Shown: one piece after another, positions 1-5,790 of the stretch | Layout of the letters: the number at the start of each line of letters is the position of its first letter | How positions within the stretch are numbered: the stretch's first letter is position 1 | Translations under genes and position numbers: made by a program | From: Candidatus Gastranaerophilales bacterium | GTDB taxonomy: Bacteria; Cyanobacteriota; Vampirovibrionia; Gastranaerophilales; Gastranaerophilaceae | Length of the DNA stretch: 7,723 nt | NCBI GenBank assembly: GCA_947632315.1 | Contig: CANROV010000091.1 | Location: 1 to 7,723, forward strand | Direction of reading: 5' to 3' | Notes under the pieces: model-generated | Seen by the model: only the letters and a program-made list of their open reading frames with translations | The model's database searches: none | Told to the model about the DNA's origin: nothing

Positions 1-803
1 GAAAGTAATATTCTTACTTGTGAGGAATCTGCCGCTACTCCTGCCACCGGTTTATATATTTCCATATTATCTACTCCTATTATTAATGTGCCTAAATTAT
101 CTAATTTAAAAGAACTGCGAACTCTTAAAGGAACATTGAACTGCTTTGCCGTTTCGACGGAACGGGGATGTAATACATTAGCTCCTACTCTTGCCAGTGC
201 TAACATTTCTTCATATGAAATCATTTCAGTTCTCTTTATATTTGGTACTATTCTGGGATCGGTAGCATATACTCCTTCAACATCAGTATAAATATCACAT
301 CTTTCGGCATTCAATGCTGCAGCAATAGCAACGGCTGATGTGTCAGAGCCTCCTCTGCCCAGCGTCGTTATTTCTCCGTCAGGAGTAACTCCTTGAAATC
401 CTGCTACAACTATTATTTCTCCATTCTCTAAATGCTTCTTTAATTTATCGGTTCTAATATCAACTATTCTTGCTTTGGAATGGATGTTTTCTGTTATTAT
501 TCCTACTTGTTGCCCGTTCATGCTTATTGCTTTATATCCGTGTGATTGTATAGCCATTGTTAATAATGCTATTGAAACTTGTTCCCCCGTAGATAAAAGC
601 ATATCCATCTCTCTGGAATTAGGATTGGGTGTGACTTCTTTTGCAAGTTTTATCAAATAATCCGTTGTATGCCCCATCGCAGAAACAACAACTATTACAC
701 TGTTTCCGTTCTCTTTTTCTTTGATTACCGCATTTGCTACATTGTGAATCTTATTAGGATCCGCAACTGATGTCCCTCCAAATTTTTGTACTATTATTGC
801 CAC
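1..803 (-). CDS. lysC: Aspartate kinase, C-terminus cut by window edge
   Basis: Phosphorylates L-aspartate with ATP to 4-phospho-L-aspartate, the first cytoplasmic step towards lysine, threonine, methionine and diaminopimelate. I translated 267 codons from the reverse strand. The N-terminus reads VAIIVQKFGGTSV (first residue Met in vivo), containing the KFGGTS nucleotide-binding signature. Later come STGEQVS, the GRGGSDTSA glycine-rich motif, YTDVEGVYATDPR and VLHPRSVETAKQFNVP, all hallmarks of the amino-acid kinase fold of aspartokinases. The last visible residues (KPVAGVAADSSQVRI) look like the start of the first regulatory ACT domain, so feedback control by an end-product amino acid is likely, but most of the ACT region lies outside. 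Typical lysine-sensitive enzymes have about 400 residues, so roughly a third is missing. The start is GTG at 803-801, chosen because the protein then aligns with the usual family N-terminus and because AAAGGG lies 7 bases upstream. It follows the TPR gene by 13 bases and is probably its co-transcript. Confidence 0.95.
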   Translation of the reverse strand, partial: MAIIVQKFGGTSVADPNKIHNVANAVIKEKENGNSVIVVVSAMGHTTDYLIKLAKEVTPNPNSREMDMLLSTGEQVSIALLTMAIQSHGYKAISMNGQQVGIITENIHSKARIVDIRTDKLKKHLENGEIIVVAGFQGVTPDGEITTLGRGGSDTSAVAIAAALNAERCDIYTDVEGVYATDPRIVPNIKRTEMISYEEMLALARVGANVLHPRSVETAKQFNVPLRVRSSFKLDNLGTLIIGVDNMEIYKPVAGVAADSSQVRILL

Positions 804-816
804 TTCTTTTCCCTTT

Positions 817-2520
817 TTATGTATTAATGTTTAGCGATTTCTGTATATAAGCCATTACCTCTTTATCATGCGAATATTCGCTATAGTGTTGGCTTAATTT
901 ATCTTCATATAATTTCATCATGTTTTCATTATAATTCGATGGTTTATCTTCTACAAGTGTTTTGTATGCAAGATAATTTAAATATATGAATAATGGTGTA
1001 TTTTCTTCCGCTTCATTTAGCGAATATATTAATGTTATTGCTTCTTGGGATTTCTTTAAATTAATTAATGCCTGAATTTTTATATATTTTGCTGCATTAT
1101 TTTGATTGTCGGTCTCAAGTATTTTATTTACTTTTTCTATTGCGTCAGTGTACAGCCCCAGTCTTAACTCTATATATCCGTACACTAAAAGTACTTTTAT
1201 TGATTTTCTGTTTATTTGTATTGCATTTCTTATTTTCCTTAATGCCTCTTTTGTATTATTTAAACTTAATAAATTTAATGAATAATTTATATAAGCTTCC
1301 AGATGATTCGGATAATATTCTATTGTTTTTTCATAATATGTTATACTCTTTTTTAGCTTACCCAGCCGATAATAACAGTTTGCAATATAAAAATAAAGAT
1401 AATAATTTTCCGTCGATGAATTAATAGCATTAAATAATGAATTAATAGCTTTTTCATACTCTTGTTTCTTGTAATATAATAAGCCTAAAGCACTGTAAAC
1501 CGTTAAATTATTTGAATCAGATTGAAGTGCTTTGTAAAAACATTCTTCGGCTCTGTCGTAATTGCATTCTTTTTCATAACAGCATCCCAATCTGTATAAA
1601 ACATTTGAATCTCCGTTTTTCATTTCTAATGCGGATTCAAATTTTCCTTTTGCACTTTCTATGTTTTTCGTTCTAAATAATGTAATTCCCCAGGCTAAAT
1701 ATAATTCAAAATTGATAATCCCTTTTTCTTTCGCAATTTCAAATATATTAAGTGCTTCCATTTCTTTGTTTAAATTTAAATATGTTTGTGCAAGCAATAT
1801 GTAAATGTCAGGATTTTTATTATCATCTTCCATCGCTCTTTGTGCATATTCAATCACTGCAATATAATTTTTTTCTTTGTTATAGCATAATGCAAGATAA
1901 TAATTTAAGTTTTTATACTTTGGTGCAATATTTTCAAGCTCTTTAAATGTGTTGAATGATTCTGCCAGTTGATTGGTTTCAAAATACATCATTCCTAAAA
2001 GAAATAAAACGTTCGGATTTTCGGAATTTATATTTTTAGATTTTTTAAACATTTCAATAGCTTTTAATTTTTTTTGTTGTTTTGCATAAAAAATTCCATA
2101 GTTAAAAAATGCTTCCGAATCCGAAGAATTTAATTTTATTGCTTTTTTTAAGTAATCTTCAGCTTCTTCATACTTTTCTAAAGCAATAAGTACACTGCTT
2201 AAAATTGAATAAGCCTGCGAATTTTGACTGTCTCTTTCAATAGCTTGTTTTAGTACTTGTTCCGCTTTATTATATTCTTTTAATTTTGCATATATTATTC
2301 CTAAACTTATACAAGGTTTTGGATTTTGATTGGACATTAATATTGCGGTTTCTAATTTTTCAATAGCGGAATTAAAATCTTTAATATCCATAAAATGCAT
2401 TGCCCAGTTTGTATATGCTATAGCGGGTATTTCTATATTATTGGACAGTTTTAAATATTGATTTGTGTAATTATCTAATTTTTTAATCTTGTTAATTATT
2501 TCCGAAAAAAAGAATTTCAT
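817..2520 (-). CDS. Large TPR-repeat protein, function unknown
   Basis: A 567-residue protein made almost wholly of tetratricopeptide repeats. I can lay out about 13-14 consecutive 34-residue units from about residue 32 to 506, with the usual small residues at positions 8 and 20 and a Pro, Asn or Ser near position 32. Examples are ISLGIIYAKLKEYNKAEQVL and SALGLLYYKKQEYEKAINSL. The N-terminal 30 residues are a Lys-rich amphipathic stretch without a signal peptide or membrane segment, and the last 60 residues are a non-TPR tail rich in Tyr, Lys and Glu. TPR arrays form superhelical scaffolds that bind peptides or proteins, so a cytoplasmic adaptor role is plausible, but no catalytic domain is present and I cannot name a partner. 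Its ATG overlaps the TGA of the upstream phosphatase gene (ATGA at 2520-2517) and there is no clear ribosome site of its own, which suggests translational coupling. lysC follows 13 bases after its TAA. Confidence 0.9.
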   Translation of the reverse strand: MKFFFSEIINKIKKLDNYTNQYLKLSNNIEIPAIAYTNWAMHFMDIKDFNSAIEKLETAILMSNQNPKPCISLGIIYAKLKEYNKAEQVLKQAIERDSQNSQAYSILSSVLIALEKYEEAEDYLKKAIKLNSSDSEAFFNYGIFYAKQQKKLKAIEMFKKSKNINSENPNVLFLLGMMYFETNQLAESFNTFKELENIAPKYKNLNYYLALCYNKEKNYIAVIEYAQRAMEDDNKNPDIYILLAQTYLNLNKEMEALNIFEIAKEKGIINFELYLAWGITLFRTKNIESAKGKFESALEMKNGDSNVLYRLGCCYEKECNYDRAEECFYKALQSDSNNLTVYSALGLLYYKKQEYEKAINSLFNAINSSTENYYLYFYIANCYYRLGKLKKSITYYEKTIEYYPNHLEAYINYSLNLLSLNNTKEALRKIRNAIQINRKSIKVLLVYGYIELRLGLYTDAIEKVNKILETDNQNNAAKYIKIQALINLKKSQEAITLIYSLNEAEENTPLFIYLNYLAYKTLVEDKPSNYNENMMKLYEDKLSQHYSEYSHDKEVMAYIQKSLNINT

Positions 2521-2999
2521 AAAATTAAGTCCGCTATTTCTCTAAAAGCTCCGTTACCTCCGAATTTTGATGAAATATAAATATTGTTAAGTTTTTTTAC
2601 GGATTGGTGTGCATTCATAACTGTAGCTGAGTTCCCTGCATATTGCAGACATTCAATATCATTTATATCATCACCTATATATAATGTATTTTCTTTATTA
2701 ATATTATATTTTTCTAATAATTGTTTTAATACTGAAATTTTATTTCGTTCATTTTGGAAAGTTTCAATAAGGGGAAATTTTTCTTTAAGAGTGTCTATTG
2801 CCGCAGATTTTTCGCCTGATATGACAGCAAATTTTATATCTCTTTTCAAAATATTTGCTATAGCCATAATATCCTGATAATCTATTACTTTAGAAGTTAA
2901 TCCGTTGGAATATACGGTAAGTTTTCCGTCAGTAAATATACCGTCAAAATCGCTTACTACCAGTTTAATATTTTTATTTTTTAATAATTCTTGTTCCAT
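2517..2999 (-). CDS. kdsC: KdsC-like HAD phosphatase (KDO-8-phosphate phosphatase family)
   Basis: A 160-residue HAD-superfamily phosphatase of the small tetrameric KdsC type, which hydrolyses 3-deoxy-D-manno-octulosonate 8-phosphate to KDO and phosphate for the lipopolysaccharide inner core. Motif I is DFDGIFTDG with the nucleophile D17 and acid/base D19; motif II is S61 in VISGEKS; motif III is probably K87; motif IV is GDDIND at 109-114, binding Mg2+. The C-terminal FGGNGAFRE matches the conserved tail that in KdsC completes the neighbouring subunit's active site. The length is slightly short compared with about 170-190 residues in the family. Related enzymes act on other 8- or 9-phosphate sugars such as sialic or nonulosonic acids, so the exact substrate is inferred. 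It is the first gene of the operon with the TPR gene and lysC. The start at 2999 is the first usable ATG: an upstream in-frame ATG at 3014 is followed at once by a stop. Confidence 0.82.
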   Translation of the reverse strand: MEQELLKNKNIKLVVSDFDGIFTDGKLTVYSNGLTSKVIDYQDIMAIANILKRDIKFAVISGEKSAAIDTLKEKFPLIETFQNERNKISVLKQLLEKYNINKENTLYIGDDINDIECLQYAGNSATVMNAHQSVKKLNNIYISSKFGGNGAFREIADLIL

Positions 3000-3023
3000 A
3001 TTAATTTATTTCATACCTTACAA

Positions 3024-3032
3024 ATTATAGCA
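3024..3032 (-). promoter_or_regulatory. Extended -10 promoter of the kdsC-TPR-lysC operon
   Basis: On the reverse strand the sequence reads TGCTATAAT, a perfect TGn extended -10 element (hexamer 3029-3024). No convincing -35 is visible 16-18 bases further upstream, as is usual for extended -10 promoters. The expected start is the G at about 3017, giving an 18-base leader before the kdsC ATG. That leader has no Shine-Dalgarno sequence and contains ATG-AAA-TAA in frame with kdsC. Confidence 0.55.
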
Positions 3033-3133
3033 TATTAATTATATTATAATTTTATATTGAAAAATATAGATTAAGTTTAATTACAAAAATAAAAAAAAAT
3101 CTCTTGATTATTTATTATGCTTGTGTTTTGATA

Positions 3134-3225
3134 AAGAAGAATCTGGATGTTATCCTCTTTAAAACTACAGGTTCTACGGCTGCAAGGCTGATTATATCAG
3201 CAAAATGCACATAGTATAAATGGAG
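3134..3225 (+). promoter_or_regulatory. Candidate structured leader of rpsP
   Basis: Upstream of rpsP the base composition rises above that of the AT-rich spacer at 3000-3120, and several inverted repeats appear. GGAT-GTT-ATCC at 3145-3155 is enclosed by AAAGA (3134-3138) and TCTTT (3156-3160). GCTGAT-TAT-ATCAGC at 3187-3201 is a perfect 6-bp stem. GGCTG is also repeated directly at 3178-3182 and 3186-3190, so CAGC could pair with either copy. The leader ends with GGAG at 3222-3225, 11 bases before the rpsP ATG. This could be a regulatory 5' UTR, but I recognise no known ribosomal leader family and no clear promoter for it. The strongest plus-strand -10 match, TATAAT at 3045-3050, lacks a good -35. 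Confidence 0.3.
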
Positions 3226-3236
3226 ATTAAACCCGC

Positions 3237-3584
3237 ATGGTTAAGATAAGATTAAAAAGAATGGGATACAAAAAGAACCCTTTTTACAGGGTAGTTGTAT
3301 TAAACTCTACAACAAAAAGAGAAGCAGCTCCTATTCAGCAGCTTGGTTACTATAATCCGAAAACTAAAGAAATGCAATTAGATAAAAAATCTGCTCTCGA
3401 TTGGATTAAAAAGGGTGCGCAACCTACTCATACAGTACAATTTTTAATTAATAATTGCAGTGATGACGGTAAGTTAAATTATGTTAAAAAACAAACCGAA
3501 AAATTATCTAAAAAAGCACAGGCAAAATTAAAAGCTGAACAGGAAGCTAAAAACGCTGAAGCTTCTCAAGAAGCAAATGCATAA
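3237..3584 (+). CDS. rpsP: 30S ribosomal protein bS16
   Basis: Ribosomal protein S16 of the small subunit, which helps assemble the 5' domain of 16S rRNA. The N-terminus MVKIRLKRMGYKKNPFYRVV followed by REAAPIQQLGYYNPKT is the textbook S16 signature, and the S16 fold covers about residues 1-83, including the helix DWIKKGAQPTHTV. Residues about 84-115 form a Lys/Ala/Glu-rich tail beyond the core (family members are often 75-90 residues), likely a flexible extension. The start ATG has GGAG 11 bases upstream, a rather long spacing. Unlike many bacteria, no KH-domain protein, rimM or trmD follows: an intrinsic terminator lies 35 bases after the stop, so rpsP is probably transcribed alone. The divergent neighbour upstream is the kdsC operon. 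Confidence 0.97.
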   Translation: MVKIRLKRMGYKKNPFYRVVVLNSTTKREAAPIQQLGYYNPKTKEMQLDKKSALDWIKKGAQPTHTVQFLINNCSDDGKLNYVKKQTEKLSKKAQAKLKAEQEAKNAEASQEANA

Positions 3585-3619
3585 TTAAAAATTTTTACAG
3601 GGAAAGAGAACACTTATTT

Positions 3620-3646
3620 ACCGCTTTAAAAAAAGCGGTTTTTTTT
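3620..3646 (+). terminator. Intrinsic terminator of rpsP
   Basis: ACCGCTTT (3620-3627) and AAAGCGGT (3632-3639) form a perfect 8-bp stem around an AAAA loop and are followed by an uninterrupted run of eight T (3639-3646, the first T belonging to the stem). It lies 35 bases after the rpsP stop and ends just before the -10 element of mntP, so it insulates mntP from rpsP transcription. Confidence 0.93.
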
Positions 3647-3647
3647 A

Positions 3648-3656
3648 TGTTATAAT
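3648..3656 (+). promoter_or_regulatory. Extended -10 promoter of mntP (leaderless start predicted)
   Basis: TGTTATAAT is a perfect TGn extended -10 with a consensus hexamer at 3651-3656. Standard spacing puts the transcription start at 3663 or at the A of 3664, which is the A of the mntP start codon. The -35 position falls within the rpsP terminator and has no TTGACA-like sequence. Confidence 0.6.
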
Positions 3657-3663
3657 TACTGCT

Positions 3664-4206
3664 ATGACAAATTTTGAAATATTTATACTTGCATTGGCTA
3701 TGTCAATTGATGCATTTATTGTAAGCTTTACTTACGGATTGGTCATCAATTCTAAAAAATTAAAAAATTCTATAATATTGGGGTTTTCATTCGGATTTTT
3801 TCAATTTTTTATGCCTTTATTGGGCTGGTATTTTGTTTCTTTCCTTTATTCAAAAATAGCAATATTTTCTAAATGGTTAGTGTTTATTATATTTGTAGTT
3901 TTGGCTTTAAAATTTATTCAAAGTGCTTTTAGCAAAAAAGAAAATGAAAAAATAAATTGTATATCAGTATTGTGCTTGATTTCACTGTCAATAGCAACAA
4001 GTATTGATGCATTTGGTGCCGGTGCTTCTATTCGTCTTAATAATGTAATGATATTAAAACCGTCATTAATTATCGGTATAGTAACCTTTATTAATTCTTT
4101 TCTGGGATTTTGGATTTCTCGTGTTTTAAAAAAAATCCCCTCTCATTACATAGAAATAATGGGAGCAATACTTCTTTTTTATTTGGCTATAGAAGCAATA
4201 ATATAA
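3664..4206 (+). CDS. mntP: MntP-family manganese efflux membrane protein
   Basis: A 180-residue polytopic inner-membrane protein of the MntP family, which exports Mn2+ and protects against manganese excess. It shows the internal two-fold repeat of the family: LAMSIDAF (residues 11-18, D16) in the first helix and ATSIDAFGAG (111-120, D115) in the fourth, the acidic residues expected to line the metal path. The glycine-rich IIGIVTFINSFLGFWISRVL segment (136-154) matches the fifth helix. About six membrane helices are apparent, with a short Lys/Glu loop near residues 90-97. The length is close to the usual 180-190. The start is at the family's normal N-terminus. No Shine-Dalgarno sequence precedes it, and the predicted transcription start coincides with the ATG. 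There is no room for the yybP-ykoY manganese riboswitch that controls E. coli mntP. A YtaF-type relative with another cation as substrate is the alternative. Confidence 0.88.
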   Translation: MTNFEIFILALAMSIDAFIVSFTYGLVINSKKLKNSIILGFSFGFFQFFMPLLGWYFVSFLYSKIAIFSKWLVFIIFVVLALKFIQSAFSKKENEKINCISVLCLISLSIATSIDAFGAGASIRLNNVMILKPSLIIGIVTFINSFLGFWISRVLKKIPSHYIEIMGAILLFYLAIEAII

Positions 4207-4246
4207 TTAACAAATATATAATTCAGATAAATTTATAATTATAGTA

Positions 4247-4280
4247 TTGCGAAATAAAAACTTTTCATGTAGTATATACT
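4247..4280 (+). promoter_or_regulatory. Weak candidate promoter for the tRNA pair
   Basis: The 129-base spacer between mntP and the first tRNA is very AT-rich, with no hairpin terminator for mntP and no gene. TTGCGA (4247-4252) is followed after 17 bases by TAGTAT (4270-4275). An overlapping TATACT (4275-4280) matches the -10 consensus better but has poor -35 spacing. In this base composition chance matches are common. Confidence 0.25.
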
Positions 4281-4335
4281 TAAATTACCAAAAATTTAAT
4301 AAATAAAAATAATAATTAATAAATTTAAGGCTTAT

Positions 4336-4408
4336 GCGGAAGTAGCTCAGTTGGTAGAGCGTCTGCCTTCCAAGCAGAATGTCGCGGGTCCGAGTCCCGT
4401 CTTCCGCT
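4336..4408 (+). tRNA. tRNA-Gly (anticodon UCC)
   Basis: A 73-base cloverleaf folds fully by eye. The acceptor stem is GCGGAAG/CTTCCGC. The D arm is GCTC/GAGC. The anticodon stem TCTGC/GCAGA carries the loop CTTCCAA, with anticodon TCC at 4369-4371. The variable loop is 5 bases and the T stem is GCGGG/CCCGT. The discriminator base is T, as in bacterial glycine tRNAs. The 3' CCA is not encoded. The T loop reads TCCGAGT, with C at the position normally occupied by U55 (4390). Confidence 0.96.
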
Positions 4409-4423
4409 ATCTATTTTAAAAAT

Positions 4424-4494
4424 GGCGGCATGGCCAAGTGGTAAGGCAGAAGCCTGCAAAGCTTTTATCCCCAGTTCGAATCTGGGTGCCGCCT
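4424..4494 (+). tRNA. tRNA-Cys (anticodon GCA)
   Basis: A 71-base cloverleaf. The acceptor stem is GGCGGCA/TGCCGCC. The D arm is GCC/GGC. The anticodon stem GAAGC/GCTTT (closed by a G-U pair) holds the loop CTGCAAA with anticodon GCA at 4456-4458. The variable loop is 4 bases and the T arm is CCCAG-TTCGAAT-CTGGG. The discriminator is T (U73), the main identity base for cysteinyl-tRNA synthetase. CCA is not encoded. It follows tRNA-Gly by 15 bases and is probably cut from the same transcript. A T-rich stretch follows, but no separate terminator hairpin is seen. Confidence 0.96.
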
Positions 4495-4638
4495 TTTGTT
4501 ACTTTTATTTACTTCTTTGTTAATTTATCTTTATATTATTTTAGTATAAATTTCATGCATTTGATTGAAGTCAATATACTATTTTCAGCGTAAACTTATT
4601 ATCAAGATTAGTATAGTATGAAAATAAATATTCTTTTT

Positions 4639-4644
4639 TATAAT
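4639..4644 (+). promoter_or_regulatory. Candidate -10 for the secretin operon
   Basis: TATAAT here is a consensus -10 hexamer placing transcription start near 4651, about 60-70 bases before the first gene. No clear -35 or TG extension is present. The rest of the 215-base spacer (4495-4709) is AT-rich and shows no open gene. It holds other -10-like strings (TATACT at 4575-4580, TATAGT at 4612-4617) and a short inverted repeat ATTGA-AG-TCAAT at 4564-4575, so the promoter assignment is tentative. Confidence 0.3.
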
Positions 4645-4709
4645 TTTTTATTTGCCCAAATTAAAGAATGCATGTAAAATAAAATAAAGAAGTCTATTCA
4701 AAATAAAGA

Positions 4710-5762
4710 GTGAGTGATATGGCAGATAAAGAAAATCAATGGGAAGATAGTGATATAGAATACTCTCAGTCAGAAGAAGAATTTTCTGATGATATTGATG
4801 AATCTCAAAATGACGATGTTCTGCAGGATGAAGATTCTTATTCTGATAATGAGTATGATGAAGAGTATGATGACGATGAGGATAATCAGCCTAAGAAAAA
4901 TAATTTAGTACCGATTATAATGATTGTACTATTATTGTTATTGGCAGGAATTGTCGGATTCGTTTTGTTCTCGGGTAAAGGAAGCGGTTCTAATCAGGCA
5001 GCTACTGCGGATAATCAAATTGTGCAAAATCAAGAGGCTTCTGTAATCCCTCAAAATCCTGAAGAACAAAATAATCAAAAACCTGACGAAAATATGGGTG
5101 ACGAATTCTTTAATGAAACTCAAGGTGATTCTTCGGGCATGATGAATGTTAATTTTAATGAGTCGGGAGAAACTGATGTTATTTCAAATAATCCTGACGG
5201 GGGTGAAATTGTTGCAACTGTAACAAATAATCCTCAAAATAATGAAATATCAGTTCAAAATCCTGAGCCTGCAAATACAAAACCGGCTCAAGGCAACAAT
5301 CCGGAACTTACAGAAGATTTGTTTGCTCAAGATAATAATACAATTGTTGTTGCTTATGATAAAAAAACAAGATCAAATCCGTTTAAGCCGCCGGTTGTAA
5401 AAAGTAATGATAACTTTGACGTAATAGAAGGTCTTGATGTAGAAATTATTGAACCGCCTACTACGGTAACTACCGATGAAAATCTCTCAAAATTACTTCA
5501 AACACAAATATCAGGTATTCTGTATGATTCACAAAGTCCTTCTGCAATAGTTAATTTGAATGGCATGGATCAGTTTGTAAAAGTGGGTGACACTATATCA
5601 GGATATAAAATACAAAGTATTACTCAAAATCAAGTTCAGATAAGCTATAAAAATAATAGTTATGTAGCCTCTGTTGGAGAATTGTTTACAAAAGGTGCAT
5701 TAGAAAAAGTAACAGCTGTAGATAATTTAGAAAATAAATTTGCTGGAAGATATAAAAATTAA
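4710..5762 (+). CDS. PilP/GspC-like inner-membrane protein of a secretin machine
   Basis: A 350-residue single-pass membrane protein, probably the inner-membrane partner of the secretin encoded next. Residues 1-60 are cytoplasmic and extremely acidic (29 Asp/Glu against one Lys). KK at 62-63 then precedes a membrane helix at about 66-88, consistent with N-in topology. Residues about 90-215 are an Asn/Gln/Pro/Glu-rich linker of low complexity that could span the periplasm. RSNPFKPP at 221-228 resembles the R-x-P-F motif of PilP-type proteins. About 265-327 (starting GILYDSQSPSAIVN, with VGDTISGYKIQSI) has the small beta-barrel pattern of the PilP/GspC homology region, which in known systems binds secretin N0 domains. 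The family assignment rests on pattern and context, so pilP versus gspC is left open. The start is either GTG at 4710 or ATG nine bases later at 4719, which I slightly prefer; neither has a strong ribosome site. Confidence 0.75.
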   Translation: MSDMADKENQWEDSDIEYSQSEEEFSDDIDESQNDDVLQDEDSYSDNEYDEEYDDDEDNQPKKNNLVPIIMIVLLLLLAGIVGFVLFSGKGSGSNQAATADNQIVQNQEASVIPQNPEEQNNQKPDENMGDEFFNETQGDSSGMMNVNFNESGETDVISNNPDGGEIVATVTNNPQNNEISVQNPEPANTKPAQGNNPELTEDLFAQDNNTIVVAYDKKTRSNPFKPPVVKSNDNFDVIEGLDVEIIEPPTTVTTDENLSKLLQTQISGILYDSQSPSAIVNLNGMDQFVKVGDTISGYKIQSITQNQVQISYKNNSYVASVGELFTKGALEKVTAVDNLENKFAGRYKN

Positions 5763-5770
5763 ATAAGGTA

Positions 5771-5776
5771 GAGGAG
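5771..5776 (+). promoter_or_regulatory. Shine-Dalgarno of the secretin gene, unusually distant
   Basis: GAGGAG is the strongest Shine-Dalgarno match in the window, yet it lies 14 bases before the secretin ATG at 5791 rather than the usual 5-9. No alternative ATG, GTG or TTG exists in frame between them, so the start stands and the spacing is simply long. Confidence 0.55.
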
Positions 5777-5790
5777 TTAGAATATATACT

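Noticed and set aside
88..660. Open frames on the plus strand at 88-291 and 475-660
   Set aside because: They lie opposite the lysC coding sequence, whose reverse-strand translation carries unmistakable aspartokinase motifs; the plus-strand products have no recognisable features.
1068..1946. Plus-strand open frames at 1068-1424 and 1752-1946 with hydrophobic, Leu/Phe/Tyr-rich products
   Set aside because: They are antisense to the TPR gene; AT-rich coding DNA with many Lys and Glu codons gives hydrophobic frames on the other strand.
817..2520. TPR array as a DNA-level tandem repeat
   Set aside because: The 34-residue periodicity is clear in protein, but the copies are too diverged to form a nucleotide repeat.
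2584..2877. Plus-strand 97-residue open frame
   Set aside because: It is antisense to the kdsC-like gene, whose HAD motifs are in order and complete.
3012..3014. ATG upstream of kdsC as an alternative start
   Set aside because: It is in frame, but the third codon is TAA, so it cannot extend kdsC.
3134..3225. rpsP leader as a small signal recognition particle RNA or a known riboswitch
   Set aside because: The conserved SRP RNA apical loop (GGAA-type tetraloop with its asymmetric internal loop) is not present, and no riboswitch core motif was recognised.
4495..4709. Attachment site or integrated element next to the tRNA genes
   Set aside because: No duplicated tRNA 3' end, integrase gene or change in base composition is seen; the spacer is simply AT-rich and leads into a normal operon.
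4938..5123. Minus-strand 61-residue open frame
   Set aside because: It is antisense to the PilP/GspC-like gene in its membrane helix and linker, with no ribosome site.
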